NCBI RefSeq assembly: GCF_009884975.1
Contig: NZ_CP041970.1
Location: 1,612,001-1,676,000 of the forward strand
Reading direction: 5' to 3'
Source of the DNA: Acinetobacter dispersus
GTDB taxonomy: Bacteria > Pseudomonadota > Gammaproteobacteria > Pseudomonadales > Moraxellaceae
Length of the DNA stretch: 64,000 bases
Shown: positions 34,400-43,961 of the stretch, one piece after another
Position numbering within the stretch: position 1 is the first letter of the stretch
How the letters are laid out: the number at the start of each line of letters is the position of its first letter
Translations under genes and position numbers: made by a program
Notes under the pieces: model-generated
The model's input: only the letters and a program-made list of their open reading frames with translations
What the model was told of the DNA's origin: nothing
Databases searched by the model: none

Positions 34400-35257
34400 T
34401 TACATCATTGCTTTGGCTAAACACAGGACTGCAACCACACCACAGATCAATCCAATCCAGGTATAAGCTTTTAAGCGTTCTTTAAATAATACGACACCAC
34501 TCAGAACGCCAAGTACCACGACAAGAATATTCATCCCAGCAAAAACAATGGCTGGCGTTTCTTTGAAAATCATATGTGCTTTGACATATAAGGCAATATT
34601 GGCAAAATTGAGTACACCTAAAAATAAACCTGTAAAAATATTTTTAGGCTGCCAATTGGGTTGAGTAATTGCGATATAAGCGATGGATAAAATAAAGGCT
34701 GCAATAAACGTTAAATTCAATGTGACTGCAAACTGCAAGCCTAAACTACTACTATATTTAAGTAATATATCTACAGCAGCATAACCCGCCCAAACACTAA
34801 ACAAAAACAAGGCTGATTTTAAATTCATGCCTTTACTTGCCTGCTCTGTGGCCTGTCCGATAATAATCGCTAAAATCGCAATGATGCCCAGTACGACGCC
34901 AATTAATTTTAATTGGCTAAACTGCTCCCCAAAAATAAAATAGGCAGCTAATAACGACAGTATGACTGCAAGCCGCTGAGCAATTTCCGTTTTCAGGATA
35001 CCTGCAAATTGCAAAGACTTCGCCAAACATAAAAATATGCTGGGTAATAACACTGCTAAAATAAGAATTAACCACCAAGGGGTATGATTCAAAGAGATAT
35101 GCGTAATATCGGTTTTAAACCAATAAAAACATAAAAGGCTTGCGCTCAAATAATTCCACGCAATCATTTGAAAAACATCAAATCCCTTTGCCTTTAAGTA
35201 TTTCAGCAAAATTGAGACCAATACACTACAACATGCCGCAGCAACAATCATTTCCAT
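34400..35257 (-). CDS. EamA/DMT-family transporter
   Basis: A 285-residue inner-membrane protein with about ten hydrophobic helices in two EamA-like halves, as in drug/metabolite exporters. It has FLCLAKSLQFAGILKTEIAQRLAVILSLLAA and a second-half IVFAGMNILVVVLGVLSGVVLFKERL, both DMT-like. The substrate is not inferable. It is followed by the TetR gene. hfq ends upstream with its own terminator. The weak ribosome site leaves the exact start open. Confidence 0.8.
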   Translation of the reverse strand: MEMIVAAACCSVLVSILLKYLKAKGFDVFQMIAWNYLSASLLCFYWFKTDITHISLNHTPWWLILILAVLLPSIFLCLAKSLQFAGILKTEIAQRLAVILSLLAAYFIFGEQFSQLKLIGVVLGIIAILAIIIGQATEQASKGMNLKSALFLFSVWAGYAAVDILLKYSSSLGLQFAVTLNLTFIAAFILSIAYIAITQPNWQPKNIFTGLFLGVLNFANIALYVKAHMIFKETPAIVFAGMNILVVVLGVLSGVVLFKERLKAYTWIGLICGVVAVLCLAKAMM

Positions 35258-35290
35258 AGTATTTATTCTAGCTTTTTAATAGACAAAAAA

Positions 35291-35316
35291 ATGCCAGTCT
35301 AGCGTGAGACTGGCAT
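35291..35316 (-). terminator. terminator after hfq
   Basis: Stem ATGCCAGTCT/AGACTGGCAT with a 6-base loop and a T run on the minus strand. It lies 18 bases past the hfq stop region. Confidence 0.88.
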
Positions 35317-35334
35317 TTTCTTAAAGATCATCAA

Positions 35335-35856
35335 TCAATTAACGATTGTTTTCGTCTTCTTGACCATCTTCGAATTTAGTTTCGCCATCGAAGCCACCTT
35401 GATGACCAAAGCCACCTTGACCACCGAAGCCACCTTGACCACCGAAGCCACCTTGACCACCGAAGCCGCCACCTTGACCGCCGAAGCCACCACCTTGACC
35501 ACCGAAGCCCCACCTTGACCACCGAAGCCGCCTTGACCGCCGAAGCCGCCACCTTGACCACCGAAGCCACCAGCAGCGCCTTGACCACCGAAGCCACCAG
35601 TAGCGCCTTGTGCAGGGAAGCCACCAGCAGTACCTTGAGCACCAGCAGGACGTGGGTTACGCGCAGGAACAACTGTAGAAATCGCGTGTTTATAAACCAT
35701 TTGACTTACAGTGTTTTTCAACAAAACAACATATTGGTCAAATGACTCAATATGACCCTGCAATTTGATACCGTTTACAAGGAAAATAGAAACTGGAATA
35801 CGTTCTTTACGGAGAGAATTTAAGAACGGATCTTGTAAAGTTTGACCTTTAGACAT
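35335..35856 (-). CDS. hfq: RNA chaperone Hfq with frameshifted glycine-rich tail
   Basis: The Sm core is intact in residues 1-70 ([45 protein letters not shown]). It should form the hexamer that pairs small RNAs with mRNAs. A Gly/Gln/Phe repeat tail follows, as is typical of Acinetobacter. Near residue 116 the repeat reads GGTGGGGC (around 35508-35511) instead of GGTGG-N-GGC. One base is thus missing and the frame changes to basic VVKVA repeats ending at 35335. Adding one base would restore GGFGGQ repeats and an acidic end ([12 protein letters not shown]) stopping at 35339, 172 residues. It may be a sequencing error or real. GGAG precedes ATG 35856. It ends the tsaE-mutL-miaA-hfq run. Confidence 0.9.
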   Translation of the reverse strand: MSKGQTLQDPFLNSLRKERIPVSIFLVNGIKLQGHIESFDQYVVLLKNTVSQMVYKHAISTVVPARNPRPAGAQGTAGGFPAQGATGGFGGQGAAGGFGGQGGGFGGQGGFGGQGGASVVKVVASAVKVAASVVKVASVVKVASVVKVALVIKVASMAKLNSKMVKKTKTIVN

Positions 35857-35947
35857 TTTTAACTCCAAAAAATTTTTAAATCAGCGCAAAAAAACTATCT
35901 TTATTTTTCAACTAAAAATTATAAAAAGACAGCCTGCGAATTTTGCT

Positions 35948-36892
35948 TTATCCAAAGAAGTTTCGCAAGTCTTCTTTCGCCTGCTTTATCGTCACGTAAG
36001 TTTTAAAATCGTGTATTTCTTGCAAAGAACGTAACCATGTGTATTGACGTTTAGCTAATTGCCTCGTCGCAAAAAGGGCTTTGTTCTCCATTTCTACTTT
36101 ATTTTTGAGACTTAAGTCACTTTTTAGTAAAAAATCTAAAGCTTGACGATAACCAACAGACCGCATAGACGGTAAATCATCATTTAAATCGTATTTTTTA
36201 ATCAATTCCTCTACTTCATTCAAAAAACCAATATTCCACATTTTGCTCAATCTTTGCTCAATGCGTTGATGTAATTCTAAACGATCTGGCATTAATGCGT
36301 AGTTATGAAATATGTAACGATATGGTTGATTTTTAGGTTGTTCAGCTTGTAGTTTTGTTATCGGTTCACCCGTGATTCGAAACACTTCAAGCGCACGAAT
36401 GATGCGCTGCTTATCCGATACTTTAAACTTTTCTCCTGCAACAGGATCTACCTCAACCAACTCTTCGTAGACAGATTGCCACCCCTGTTGTTCAGCTTTC
36501 TGAAGAATGGCATCACGTATCGTTTGATCCGCATTGGGTAAATTACTTGCCAGACCTTCAAGCAAGGCTTTGAAGTACAACATGGTTCCACCCACCAAGA
36601 TCGGGGTCTTACCACGGGCATGCATATCATCAATCAATGGGCAAACATCTTCAACAAATTGTGCTGCCGAATACACCTCTAAAGGCGTAATAATATCAAT
36701 CAAATGATGCGGATATTGCTCTTGTTCTGCTTTGGTTGGTTTCGCTGTGCCGATATCCATATCTTTATAAACTAAAGCTGAATCGACTGAAATCAGTTCG
36801 CAATTTCCACGCTCATAAAGTTCACATGCCAATGCTGTTTTACCGCTTGCGGTAGGCCCCATTAAATTGATGACGGGCAATTGATTTGACAT
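35948..36892 (-). CDS. miaA: tRNA dimethylallyltransferase
   Basis: A 314-residue MiaA, which attaches a dimethylallyl group to A37 of UNN-reading tRNAs. The P-loop is [33 protein letters not shown] and PHHLIDI are family blocks, and a [11 protein letters not shown] motif follows. It starts six bases after the mutL stop and precedes hfq by about 90 bases, the conserved gammaproteobacterial order. The length is normal. Confidence 0.96.
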   Translation of the reverse strand: MSNQLPVINLMGPTASGKTALACELYERGNCELISVDSALVYKDMDIGTAKPTKAEQEQYPHHLIDIITPLEVYSAAQFVEDVCPLIDDMHARGKTPILVGGTMLYFKALLEGLASNLPNADQTIRDAILQKAEQQGWQSVYEELVEVDPVAGEKFKVSDKQRIIRALEVFRITGEPITKLQAEQPKNQPYRYIFHNYALMPDRLELHQRIEQRLSKMWNIGFLNEVEELIKKYDLNDDLPSMRSVGYRQALDFLLKSDLSLKNKVEMENKALFATRQLAKRQYTWLRSLQEIHDFKTYVTIKQAKEDLRNFFG

Positions 36893-36898
36893 GTAAAA

Positions 36899-38839
36899 CT
36901 ACTCTCCTCGAGCAAATAATTTATCTAATTGATGGAGTGGAAACGCACGCCAAGTTGGACGCCCATGATTACATTGACTGGCAAACTCGGTTTGTTCCAT
37001 TTGACGCAATAAAGCATTCATTTCCGATAAACTTAACTGACGATGCGCACGCACAGCACCGTGGCAAGCCATCCCAGCGAGCAATTCATCACGTTTTTGC
37101 AATAAACCTCTCGCTTCATCATTTGGATCAAGATCATTCAGCAGTTCTGGAATAAGGTTGCTAAAATCAGCTTTATGCAAAATCGCTGGGACACCACGCA
37201 CAATCACTTGATCATCACCATATTGATCGACTTCTAAACCGAGCCGTTGCAATTGTGATTGTAAATCTTCGATACGTGTCGCTTGCATGCGTGTGATAGA
37301 TACAATTTTTGGAATCAATAACTGCTGAGACGTCCAAAATTCAGGTTTATCCCATGCTGACTTCATTTGTTGCAGCAAGATACGTTCATGTGCCGCATGC
37401 ATATCCACAATAATCAAGCCTTCAGTATTTTGGGCCAGAATATAAATGCCATGCAGTTGTGCGATCGCAATACCGAGTGGAAACTCATCCACTCGTGATG
37501 GACCTTGATCATTTCCATCTTCCGCGTCTTCGCGTAAAGGTGCTAAATAACTTTTGAGTGCATTATTCAACTGTGCAGAACCATTATATCGAGGCTGCTG
37601 AGCTTGCGATGAATTGTATTGCACAGCTTGTGGTCGACTTTGATTAAATTCAGTCAACAAATCTGTCGATACTTCAGCAGGTTGATTTGATTGCGGTTCT
37701 GCTTCTATCGCCGCACGATGTAAATTGAATTGTTCTTGGTATTTTGGCTGTGGTTGATAATTAAAATTATCATCCGCCTCATCTGTTTTCATTGCCTGTG
37801 CTAAATCGGCACTCGCCGTCTGAAATTGAGACAAGGTTGCTTTGGCATAGTGACGTACAAATTCATGCACTTCACGCTGGTTTAAAAAGCGGATTTCATG
37901 CTTAGTCGGATGCACATTGACATCGATATTTTCAGGATCAACTTCTAAAAATAACAAATAGGATGAATGTTGATGACCATGCAAAATTCCGTCATAGGCC
38001 ATACGCAACGCATGTGAAATGGTTTTATCTTTGACAATACGACCATTCACATACACATATTGCATATCAGCTTGTGCACGCGCATCGGAAGGATGTCCCA
38101 ACCAACCTGATAAGCGCATATTGATACTATCTGAATCGATCCAGTACGCATTTTGGATAAATTGCTGGCCTAATAACTGTTGCACACGCTGATAGCGTAA
38201 TTCACCACTGTCAGCGACAGGCAGGTTTAAACGAATATTATCGTTATGCTCCAGTACAAAACGAATATCGAAATGGGTTAAAGCCAGACGGCGAACAATT
38301 TCTTCAATATGATTAAATTCTGTGGTTGGTTTTTTTAAGAATTTACGACGTGCAGGCACATTAAAAAATAAATCCTGTACACGAATGTGTGTACCTTTTT
38401 GTGCAGCGACTGCCTGAATCTGTTGATGATCAAAAGCCGTACCATTCACTTCAACTTGATAGCCGACACCTTGCTCATCCTGACTACTGGTCAGAGTTAA
38501 GCGTGATACGGCTGCAATTGACGCTAAAGCCTCTCCTCGGAATCCCAGACTCACAATCGCATGTAAGTCATCAGCAGTTTGGATTTTGCTGGTGGCATGA
38601 CGCATCACCGCTAAAGGTAAATCTTCTGCATGAATACCATTACCATTATCAATGATTTCAATCAGCGTTGAACCGCCCTGTGCAACACGGATAATTAACT
38701 CAGTTGCGCCCGCATCAATTGAGTTTTCTAATAATTCTTTGACCACAGATGATGGACGTTCAATTACCTCACCCGCCGCAATCTGGTTGGCTAAGGCAGC
38801 ATCAAGGGTATGAATACGACGAGTTGAATCATGCGCCAT
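36899..38839 (-). CDS. mutL: DNA mismatch repair protein MutL
   Basis: A 646-residue MutL. The N-terminal GHKL ATPase shows [32 protein letters not shown] and [16 protein letters not shown] variable linker spans about residues 340-450, and a C-terminal dimerisation domain follows. The C-terminal metal motif reads [12 protein letters not shown]; in endonuclease MutL proteins (DQHAX2EX4E) the last position is Glu, here Gln. ACHGAVRAH and CNHGRPT, the other site blocks, are present. It overlaps tsaE by 11 bases. Its role is to couple MutS mismatch recognition to repair. Confidence 0.96.
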   Translation of the reverse strand: MAHDSTRRIHTLDAALANQIAAGEVIERPSSVVKELLENSIDAGATELIIRVAQGGSTLIEIIDNGNGIHAEDLPLAVMRHATSKIQTADDLHAIVSLGFRGEALASIAAVSRLTLTSSQDEQGVGYQVEVNGTAFDHQQIQAVAAQKGTHIRVQDLFFNVPARRKFLKKPTTEFNHIEEIVRRLALTHFDIRFVLEHNDNIRLNLPVADSGELRYQRVQQLLGQQFIQNAYWIDSDSINMRLSGWLGHPSDARAQADMQYVYVNGRIVKDKTISHALRMAYDGILHGHQHSSYLLFLEVDPENIDVNVHPTKHEIRFLNQREVHEFVRHYAKATLSQFQTASADLAQAMKTDEADDNFNYQPQPKYQEQFNLHRAAIEAEPQSNQPAEVSTDLLTEFNQSRPQAVQYNSSQAQQPRYNGSAQLNNALKSYLAPLREDAEDGNDQGPSRVDEFPLGIAIAQLHGIYILAQNTEGLIIVDMHAAHERILLQQMKSAWDKPEFWTSQQLLIPKIVSITRMQATRIEDLQSQLQRLGLEVDQYGDDQVIVRGVPAILHKADFSNLIPELLNDLDPNDEARGLLQKRDELLAGMACHGAVRAHRQLSLSEMNALLRQMEQTEFASQCNHGRPTWRAFPLHQLDKLFARGE

Positions 38840-39305
38840 TCAATTGTTCCTGCAAAGTTTGAGATAAAGATTCAGATTCAGTGCTTAGCGTGACAAACCG
38901 TGTCAACTCATCATCCGATTTTTGAATATCAATCACCACATCAGGTTTTGGAATTTCATCTCCACCTTTCGATGGCCATTCAAACAAAAATAAAGCATCG
39001 GGCGTTTCTAAATAATCACGGATGCCCATCAGCTCTAATTCATAAGGGTCATCCAGACGATATAAATCAAAGTGAAAAATTTCTTTACCTTGGATTGAAT
39101 AAGGCTCAACCAAGGTATAAGTCGGGCTTTTTACTGAGCCTTGATGCCCTAGATGTTGTAAGAAATAACGGGTAAAAGTGGTTTTTCCAGCACCTAAATC
39201 ACCAATTAAATAAATAATGCCAGAGCGTACCTGTTCAGAAAGGATATGTGCAAAACGCTGTGTGTCTTGTTCATGATTTAAAGTAAATTTCACTGAAGAT
39301 GACAT
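38829..39305 (-). CDS. tsaE: tRNA t6A biosynthesis ATPase TsaE
   Basis: A 158-residue P-loop ATPase that drives the TsaBDE complex in making t6A37 of ANN-reading tRNAs. The Walker A motif is [28 protein letters not shown] and [15 protein letters not shown] are family signatures, and FLFEWPSKG is close to the usual LIEWPE block. It is the first gene of the mutL-miaA-hfq run. A divergent pseudouridine synthase starts 117 bases away. Confidence 0.93.
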   Translation of the reverse strand: MSSSVKFTLNHEQDTQRFAHILSEQVRSGIIYLIGDLGAGKTTFTRYFLQHLGHQGSVKSPTYTLVEPYSIQGKEIFHFDLYRLDDPYELELMGIRDYLETPDALFLFEWPSKGGDEIPKPDVVIDIQKSDDELTRFVTLSTESESLSQTLQEQLNGA

Positions 39306-39422
39306 GGCAAATAAAACATAATTGGGATAGCAGCTATGATAACATTGCCCTGCTTTAAAGCCTAATAAACTCCTTTTAAACTGGCTTTTTTTACATCGTT
39401 TATACCGAGTCGATATCGCTGT

Positions 39423-40418
39423 ATGTCATCAATCATTGAATTTACGCCTCCGCTCATTAATGGTGTCAGTGCCAGTAAAGTTTTTTTGCCTCATGACGTT
39501 TCTGCGTCGACCATTTTTGATTATCTCTGCCAACATTTTCCACATATTCAAGTTAGCGAATGGCAACAGCGTTTTGCAGATGAGCTGATTTATGCGGCGG
39601 ATGGCACCAAGCTCACAGTAGAAAGCCGCTATACAGCCAATACTCATATTTTTTATTATCGTTTTCTCGCACATGAAGTACATGTTCCATTTCAACATGA
39701 AATCCTATTTGAAAATGATGATTTACTTGTCGTCGATAAACCACACTTTTTGACCATGACACCAACGGGACAATACGTACAAGAAACCCTCTTGGTCAGA
39801 CTGAAAAAACAAACTGGCTACGAAGATCTCACCCCCATCCATCGACTTGATCGAGAAACAGCAGGTGTGGTTTTATTCTGCAAAAAAGCCGCCTCAAGAA
39901 GCGCATATCAGCAGCTTTTTGCCGAACGAAAAGTGCAAAAAACCTATCATGCCATTGCAAAATATCGACCTGAACTGGATTTTCCGCAAATTTTGCAGCT
40001 ACATTTAGAAAAAGGTCAGCCTTTTTATACAATGCAAATCAATGCCGAAAAACCCAGTAATACGGAGACTTTAATTGAACTGTTAATGCATGACCAACAA
40101 TATGCTAAATATAAACTTAGTCCCAAAACAGGAAAGCAGCACCAATTACGTGTGCATTTAAATTATCTGAATATTCCGATACTTAACGATTCTTTTTATC
40201 CACATATTGAACATAAAGCAGAGGATGATTTTAGCCAGCCATTGCAGCTACTTGCCAAAGAAATTTACTTTATTGACCCCATTTCAAATCGGGAAATGCA
40301 CTTTAGTTCCACCTTTGAACTTGCATTGCCAACACAACGTAATGACAAAAATTCTATTTTTCACTTCAAAAATATTGAAATTACATTGCAATGGTTTAAA
40401 ATACATGACGATAACTAA
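39423..40418 (+). CDS. RluA-family pseudouridine synthase
   Basis: A 331-residue enzyme of the RluA family, which isomerises uridines in rRNA or tRNA. The catalytic motif is [15 protein letters not shown] with the essential aspartate. [16 protein letters not shown] and [16 protein letters not shown] are the other family blocks. An N-terminal region of about 90 residues precedes the catalytic core. The exact target RNA position cannot be told. It is divergent from tsaE. A RelB-like gene starts 21 bases downstream. Confidence 0.85.
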   Translation: MSSIIEFTPPLINGVSASKVFLPHDVSASTIFDYLCQHFPHIQVSEWQQRFADELIYAADGTKLTVESRYTANTHIFYYRFLAHEVHVPFQHEILFENDDLLVVDKPHFLTMTPTGQYVQETLLVRLKKQTGYEDLTPIHRLDRETAGVVLFCKKAASRSAYQQLFAERKVQKTYHAIAKYRPELDFPQILQLHLEKGQPFYTMQINAEKPSNTETLIELLMHDQQYAKYKLSPKTGKQHQLRVHLNYLNIPILNDSFYPHIEHKAEDDFSQPLQLLAKEIYFIDPISNREMHFSSTFELALPTQRNDKNSIFHFKNIEITLQWFKIHDDN

Positions 40419-40439
40419 AAATATTTGGTCTTATTCTTC

Positions 40440-40748
40440 ATGCGAAAAACAGAAGTTTATCAGGTTCGCCTCGATTCACAGGAAAAGAAGCAAGCTTTTG
40501 CAGTGTTTAAACAGTTGGGTATCTCCCCTGCTCAAGCCGTTCGTCTTTTCTTTAAACAAGTGGTACTCACCAAGTCGATTCCGTTTGCAATTGAAAATCA
40601 AAACATCAACATGGAACAGCTACTAAAACTGCGTAAATCAAAAGCAGCAGCCAGTACTGAAAATCCATCTTCTGTCGAAATTGAAGATGATCATGAAGAC
40701 CTGTTTGAAGAGCTAAATGCACTTCTCGGCGAAAGTGACAAAACTTAA
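40440..40748 (+). CDS. RelB/DinJ-family ribbon-helix-helix protein
   Basis: A 102-residue protein beginning MRKTEVYQVRLDSQEKKQAFAVF. The N-terminal ribbon-helix-helix resembles RelB/DinJ antitoxins, including the GISPAQAVRLFFKQVV helix and the IPFAIEN block. The long acidic C-terminal tail (EDDHEDLFEELNALL) is not typical of DinJ. No RelE/YafQ-type toxin is adjacent; a GNAT gene follows after 99 bases. It may therefore be a solitary regulator. No clear ribosome site is seen before 40440, and translation may be coupled to the upstream synthase. Confidence 0.7.
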   Translation: MRKTEVYQVRLDSQEKKQAFAVFKQLGISPAQAVRLFFKQVVLTKSIPFAIENQNINMEQLLKLRKSKAAASTENPSSVEIEDDHEDLFEELNALLGESDKT

Positions 40749-40847
40749 CAATGTTGCATTTATAAACAAGTTTTTATTTTTTAAGCTGAATTTTTTTCGC
40801 TATCCTGACAGTCCTAATAAAATGAATAAGTGTAAGGATGGACAGGA

Positions 40848-41291
40848 ATGATTGTTAAGCGAGCAACAAAGGAAGATCTTCATCAACTTGCTGTCTTGTT
40901 TGACGAATACCGTCAGTTCTACGGTGCATCCTCAAATATTGAACAATCGTATCAGTTTTTAAAACATCGCTTCGACAATAAAGACAGTGTCATTTTTATT
41001 CATGTAAAAGATGATGTATTTACAGGCTTTGTACTACTCTACCTTGCTTTTTCTTCTGTAGCTTGCGAAACCTACTATATTCTCGATGATGTCTATGTCA
41101 CTCCCTCTTATCGAAAACAAGGTTCCGCTAAACAACTGATTGATACCGCGATCTTATTCGCGCGTCATGAGAATGCACAACGTATCAGCTTAGAAACACA
41201 AAAAAATAATTATCAATCTCACCGTCTATACGAACAAATGGGCTTTATTCAAGACAGTGAGTTCAAAACCTTTCATTGTTTTTTAAAGTAA
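40848..41291 (+). CDS. GNAT family N-acetyltransferase
   Basis: A 147-residue GNAT protein. It has MIVKRATKEDLHQLAVLFDEYR, the DDVYVTPSYRKQGSAKQLID acetyl-CoA loop (R/Q-x-x-G-x-A type) and LETQKNNYQSHRLYEQMGF, a standard C-terminal motif B. The acceptor is unknown: small molecules or proteins are possible. It is downstream of the RHH gene and meets the rsuA gene tail to tail with no gap. Ribosome site AAGGATGG precedes the ATG. Confidence 0.85.
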   Translation: MIVKRATKEDLHQLAVLFDEYRQFYGASSNIEQSYQFLKHRFDNKDSVIFIHVKDDVFTGFVLLYLAFSSVACETYYILDDVYVTPSYRKQGSAKQLIDTAILFARHENAQRISLETQKNNYQSHRLYEQMGFIQDSEFKTFHCFLK

Positions 41292-42005
41292 TCATTCATC
41301 TAAAGCGATATTCTGACTTAACTGTTTTTGCGAAGGAGTTAAGTAGATCCATTCACCTTCCTCTAAGTCAGGAAGTTCAAGTAAACCCACTTGATGACGA
41401 TGTAAGACCTCAACTTTATTTCCAACAGCTGCCAGCATGCGTTTCACTTGATGGTAAACACCTTGGTGAATGGTCATTGCAATTTGATGTTCCGAGAATA
41501 ATCGCACATCGGTGGCGGCATAGATGCCTTTTTCATTACGCAGTTCGACACCTTGCTCTAAGCCGTTTTGCTGTTCAGCTGTAACAGGATCTGCTGTGGT
41601 CACATGATAAACTTTGGGTACATGTTTACGTGGATGAGTTAATGCCTGTAGATATTGTCCATCATCGGTCAGCAATAATAGGCCTGTAGTATCTTGGTCT
41701 AGACGGCCCACACATTGAATCCCACGATGCAGCAAAATTTCAGGAAAAAGACTAAATACACTTTTGTGATGTGTCGCCTGATGCGAACATTCATAGCCTT
41801 GCGGTTTATTTAAAACAATATAGACATGCTCTCGATATTGGTATTCTTCACCAAATACCTGAAAGACCAGTTGATCTGTATTGAAATTCTGTTTCGGGTT
41901 ATCACAGACCTGATTTTCAATCTGAACAGAACCATTTTTAATTAACTGCTGACAATACTTACGTGAACCAAAGCCTTGTGATTGCAAAATTTTTTCCAGC
42001 AGCAT
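41292..42005 (-). CDS. rsuA: RsuA-family 16S rRNA pseudouridine synthase
   Basis: A 237-residue enzyme. The N-terminal S4 domain (MLLEKILQSQGFGSRKYCQQLIKNGSV) is followed by the RsuA catalytic domain: VLNKPQGYECSH, then GRLDQDTTGLLLLTDDG with the catalytic aspartate. VYHQVKRMLAAVGNKV is the conserved RNA-binding block. RsuA makes pseudouridine 516 of 16S rRNA; close RluE/RluF relatives remain possible. It is tail-to-tail with the GNAT gene with no spacer. Confidence 0.88.
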   Translation of the reverse strand: MLLEKILQSQGFGSRKYCQQLIKNGSVQIENQVCDNPKQNFNTDQLVFQVFGEEYQYREHVYIVLNKPQGYECSHQATHHKSVFSLFPEILLHRGIQCVGRLDQDTTGLLLLTDDGQYLQALTHPRKHVPKVYHVTTADPVTAEQQNGLEQGVELRNEKGIYAATDVRLFSEHQIAMTIHQGVYHQVKRMLAAVGNKVEVLHRHQVGLLELPDLEEGEWIYLTPSQKQLSQNIALDE

Positions 42006-42251
42006 AAATAAATCCTAAGCGAAACTGCGCCCATTGTACTCGATTACAACGCAGGCTGTTGCTCGTTGCCTATTCATTCTTTATTTTTATAATTTATTCA
42101 CAATCTCTTCATTTGTTATAGAACACCAACAAAACCCTCGTCAAACACTCTCAATCTAGGTATTGCGCTCCATATTTTCACTCACAAGTCTTGTTACATT
42201 TGTCCCAAGCAAAAAGAATATTGTCCAAAAGAATGGATAAGGAGTTTCACC

Positions 42252-42764
42252 ATGAAATCAAATATGTGGTTATGTAGCGTTATCTTAGCAGCCTCTTCAA
42301 TGATGACCGTTGCACATGCAGATAATACAACGCGTGTAGCAGCAACCTCTGCTCTAGGAAGTGTGGTTGGTACCGCCTTAGGAAAACAACTGGGTGGTGA
42401 TACTGGCGCAATGATTGGCTCCGCAATCGGTGGTGCTGGCGGTGCAGCTGCATCGAGTAATCGACGTGACCGTACTGAAGCTGCTATTGGTGGTGGTTTA
42501 GGTGGTGTGGGTGGTTATACCGTTGGCCGTAATATGGGCGGAAGCAATGGTGGTTATATTGGTGCGGCACTCGGTGCAGCTGGTGGTGCAGCTTTAGGTC
42601 AAAAAGTGGGTCAGGACCGCGATGCTGATCGACGTTATGATGATCGCCGCTATGACCGTCGTTACGATAACCGTCGTTCTTATGATGATCGTCGCTATTA
42701 CAATTCTCGTGAAAGTTATCGTCATGACAATGGTCGCCATCGTGGCTGGTACAAACACCGTTAA
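42252..42764 (+). CDS. secreted glycine-zipper protein with Arg/Tyr/Asp-rich tail
   Basis: A 170-residue protein. A signal peptide (residues about 1-23, ending TVAHA) precedes a glycine-zipper membrane-like region of repeated GxxxG and GG motifs (GSVVGTALGKQLGGDTGAMIG, GGAGGAAA, GGGLGGVGGYTVG). A tail of about 50 residues rich in Arg, Asp and Tyr (RRYDDRRYDRRYDN) follows. Such proteins are found in outer-membrane or periplasmic stress contexts; no function is assigned. AAGGAG precedes the ATG, and a strong terminator follows. Confidence 0.8.
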   Translation: MKSNMWLCSVILAASSMMTVAHADNTTRVAATSALGSVVGTALGKQLGGDTGAMIGSAIGGAGGAAASSNRRDRTEAAIGGGLGGVGGYTVGRNMGGSNGGYIGAALGAAGGAALGQKVGQDRDADRRYDDRRYDRRYDNRRSYDDRRYYNSRESYRHDNGRHRGWYKHR

Positions 42765-42788
42765 TCAGATCAAAACGTTTACCCCTTT

Positions 42789-42811
42789 AGCGCCCTCGGG
42801 CGCTTTTTTTA
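42789..42811 (+). terminator. terminator after glycine-zipper gene
   Basis: AGCGCCC/GGGCGCT stem with a two-base centre plus a run of seven T on the plus strand. Confidence 0.9.
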
Positions 42812-42824
42812 TTTGATCAAAACA

Positions 42825-42882
42825 ATATATCGATGTAAAACGATATACAAAGCCAAACTTATATCGTATTATTTCGATATAT
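42825..42882. promoter_or_regulatory. nested inverted repeats (CGATAT elements) before the LLM oxidoreductase
   Basis: Outer arms ATATATCGA (42825) and TCGATATAT (42874), and inner arms ACGATATA (42840) and TATATCGT (42860), are both perfect. They end 14 bases before the ATG of the next gene. Four CGATAT-type half-sites in 58 bases suggest a binding region for a dimeric repressor. No regulator gene is adjacent. Confidence 0.6.
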
Positions 42883-42896
42883 AGTTTTGAGACACC

Positions 42897-43901
42897 ATGA
42901 TGAAATCAATACAAGATATAAAATTCTCTATCCTAGAACTTGCTCCTGTTCGAGATGACAAGAGTATCGAGTTTTCTCTACGTCATGCATTAGAACTCGC
43001 ACAACATGCGGAAAAATTAGGTTATGAGCGTTTTTGGTTGGCTGAACATCATAATATGGATGGGATTGCCAGTTCAGCAACGGCAGTTTTACTCGGATTT
43101 ATTGCTGCAAACACGCAGCATATCCGTTTGGGTTCAGGCGGTATCATGCTGCCAAACCATGCACCATTGGTGGTTGCAGAACAGTTTGGAACGCTAGCCA
43201 CACTCTACCCAGATCGTTTTGAACTCGGTTTGGGTCGTGCACCAGGTACAGATCAAATGACAATGCGTGCTTTACGCCGCGGCCGTCAGGAAACCGAAGA
43301 TCAATTCCCTCAAGATGTAATGGAGATTCTGCAATATTTTAAAGCACCGCAACCGAATCAGAGAATTATCGCCACTCCAGGTCAAAATACCCATGTGCCT
43401 GTTTGGTTACTCGGCTCAAGTTTATTTAGCGCACAATTGGCCGCAAAACTTGGACTGCCTTATTCTTTTGCCTCTCATTTTGCACCACGAATGTTAGGTC
43501 AAGCCATCGAAATCTATCGTGATAACTTCCAAGCTTCGGAATACCTCGATAAACCCTATGTTTCAATGGGTGTCCCAACAGTCGTTGCTGCAAGCGATGA
43601 AGAAGCTCAATATCTGGCAACCAGTTCATATCAACGTATTTTGAATCTAATCCGCGGTCATAGCTTAAAGCTTAAACCACCGATTGATTCAACTGAAGGT
43701 CTAGCATCGAGTGCTGAACAAGTGGCAATTCAGAATTTTTATGCAATGGCACAAATTGGTTCTCAAGAAACCGTTAAAGCCGGCTTAAATAAAATTGCAG
43801 CCCAATATAATGTCGATGAATTCATCTTTACTTGTGATATTTACGATACGCAAAGACGCTTAGATAACTTCAGTTTATTGATGGATATTAAAAACAGCTA
43901 A
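42897..43901 (+). CDS. LLM-class flavin-dependent oxidoreductase (luciferase-like)
   Basis: A 334-residue luciferase-like monooxygenase of the MsnO8/YhbW type. It has [38 protein letters not shown], then [44 protein letters not shown], which is the family core. It would use FMNH2 to oxidise an unknown substrate in the cytoplasm. The ATG may be 42897 or the next codon 42900. A nested palindrome region immediately upstream suggests regulation. It is monocistronic in appearance. Confidence 0.88.
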   Translation: MMKSIQDIKFSILELAPVRDDKSIEFSLRHALELAQHAEKLGYERFWLAEHHNMDGIASSATAVLLGFIAANTQHIRLGSGGIMLPNHAPLVVAEQFGTLATLYPDRFELGLGRAPGTDQMTMRALRRGRQETEDQFPQDVMEILQYFKAPQPNQRIIATPGQNTHVPVWLLGSSLFSAQLAAKLGLPYSFASHFAPRMLGQAIEIYRDNFQASEYLDKPYVSMGVPTVVAASDEEAQYLATSSYQRILNLIRGHSLKLKPPIDSTEGLASSAEQVAIQNFYAMAQIGSQETVKAGLNKIAAQYNVDEFIFTCDIYDTQRRLDNFSLLMDIKNS

Positions 43902-43915
43902 ATCTTTAGCTTGAG

Positions 43916-43949
43916 TCTACAAGGTTCATTTCCCAATCAGCCTTGTAGA
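43916..43949. terminator. hairpin between convergent LLM and GGDEF-EAL genes
   Basis: Stem TCTACAAGG/CCTTGTAGA with a 16-base loop in the 60-base convergent gap; weak T content nearby. Confidence 0.5.
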
Positions 43950-43961
43950 TTCACCATCCAT

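Noticed and set aside
35376..35672. A 98-codon minus-strand frame in hfq
   Set aside because: It is the other frame of the glycine-rich repeats, not a separate gene.
40440..41291. Confident toxin-antitoxin module
   Set aside because: No RelE-like toxin, wide gap to the GNAT gene and no overlap; listed only as a low-interest possibility.
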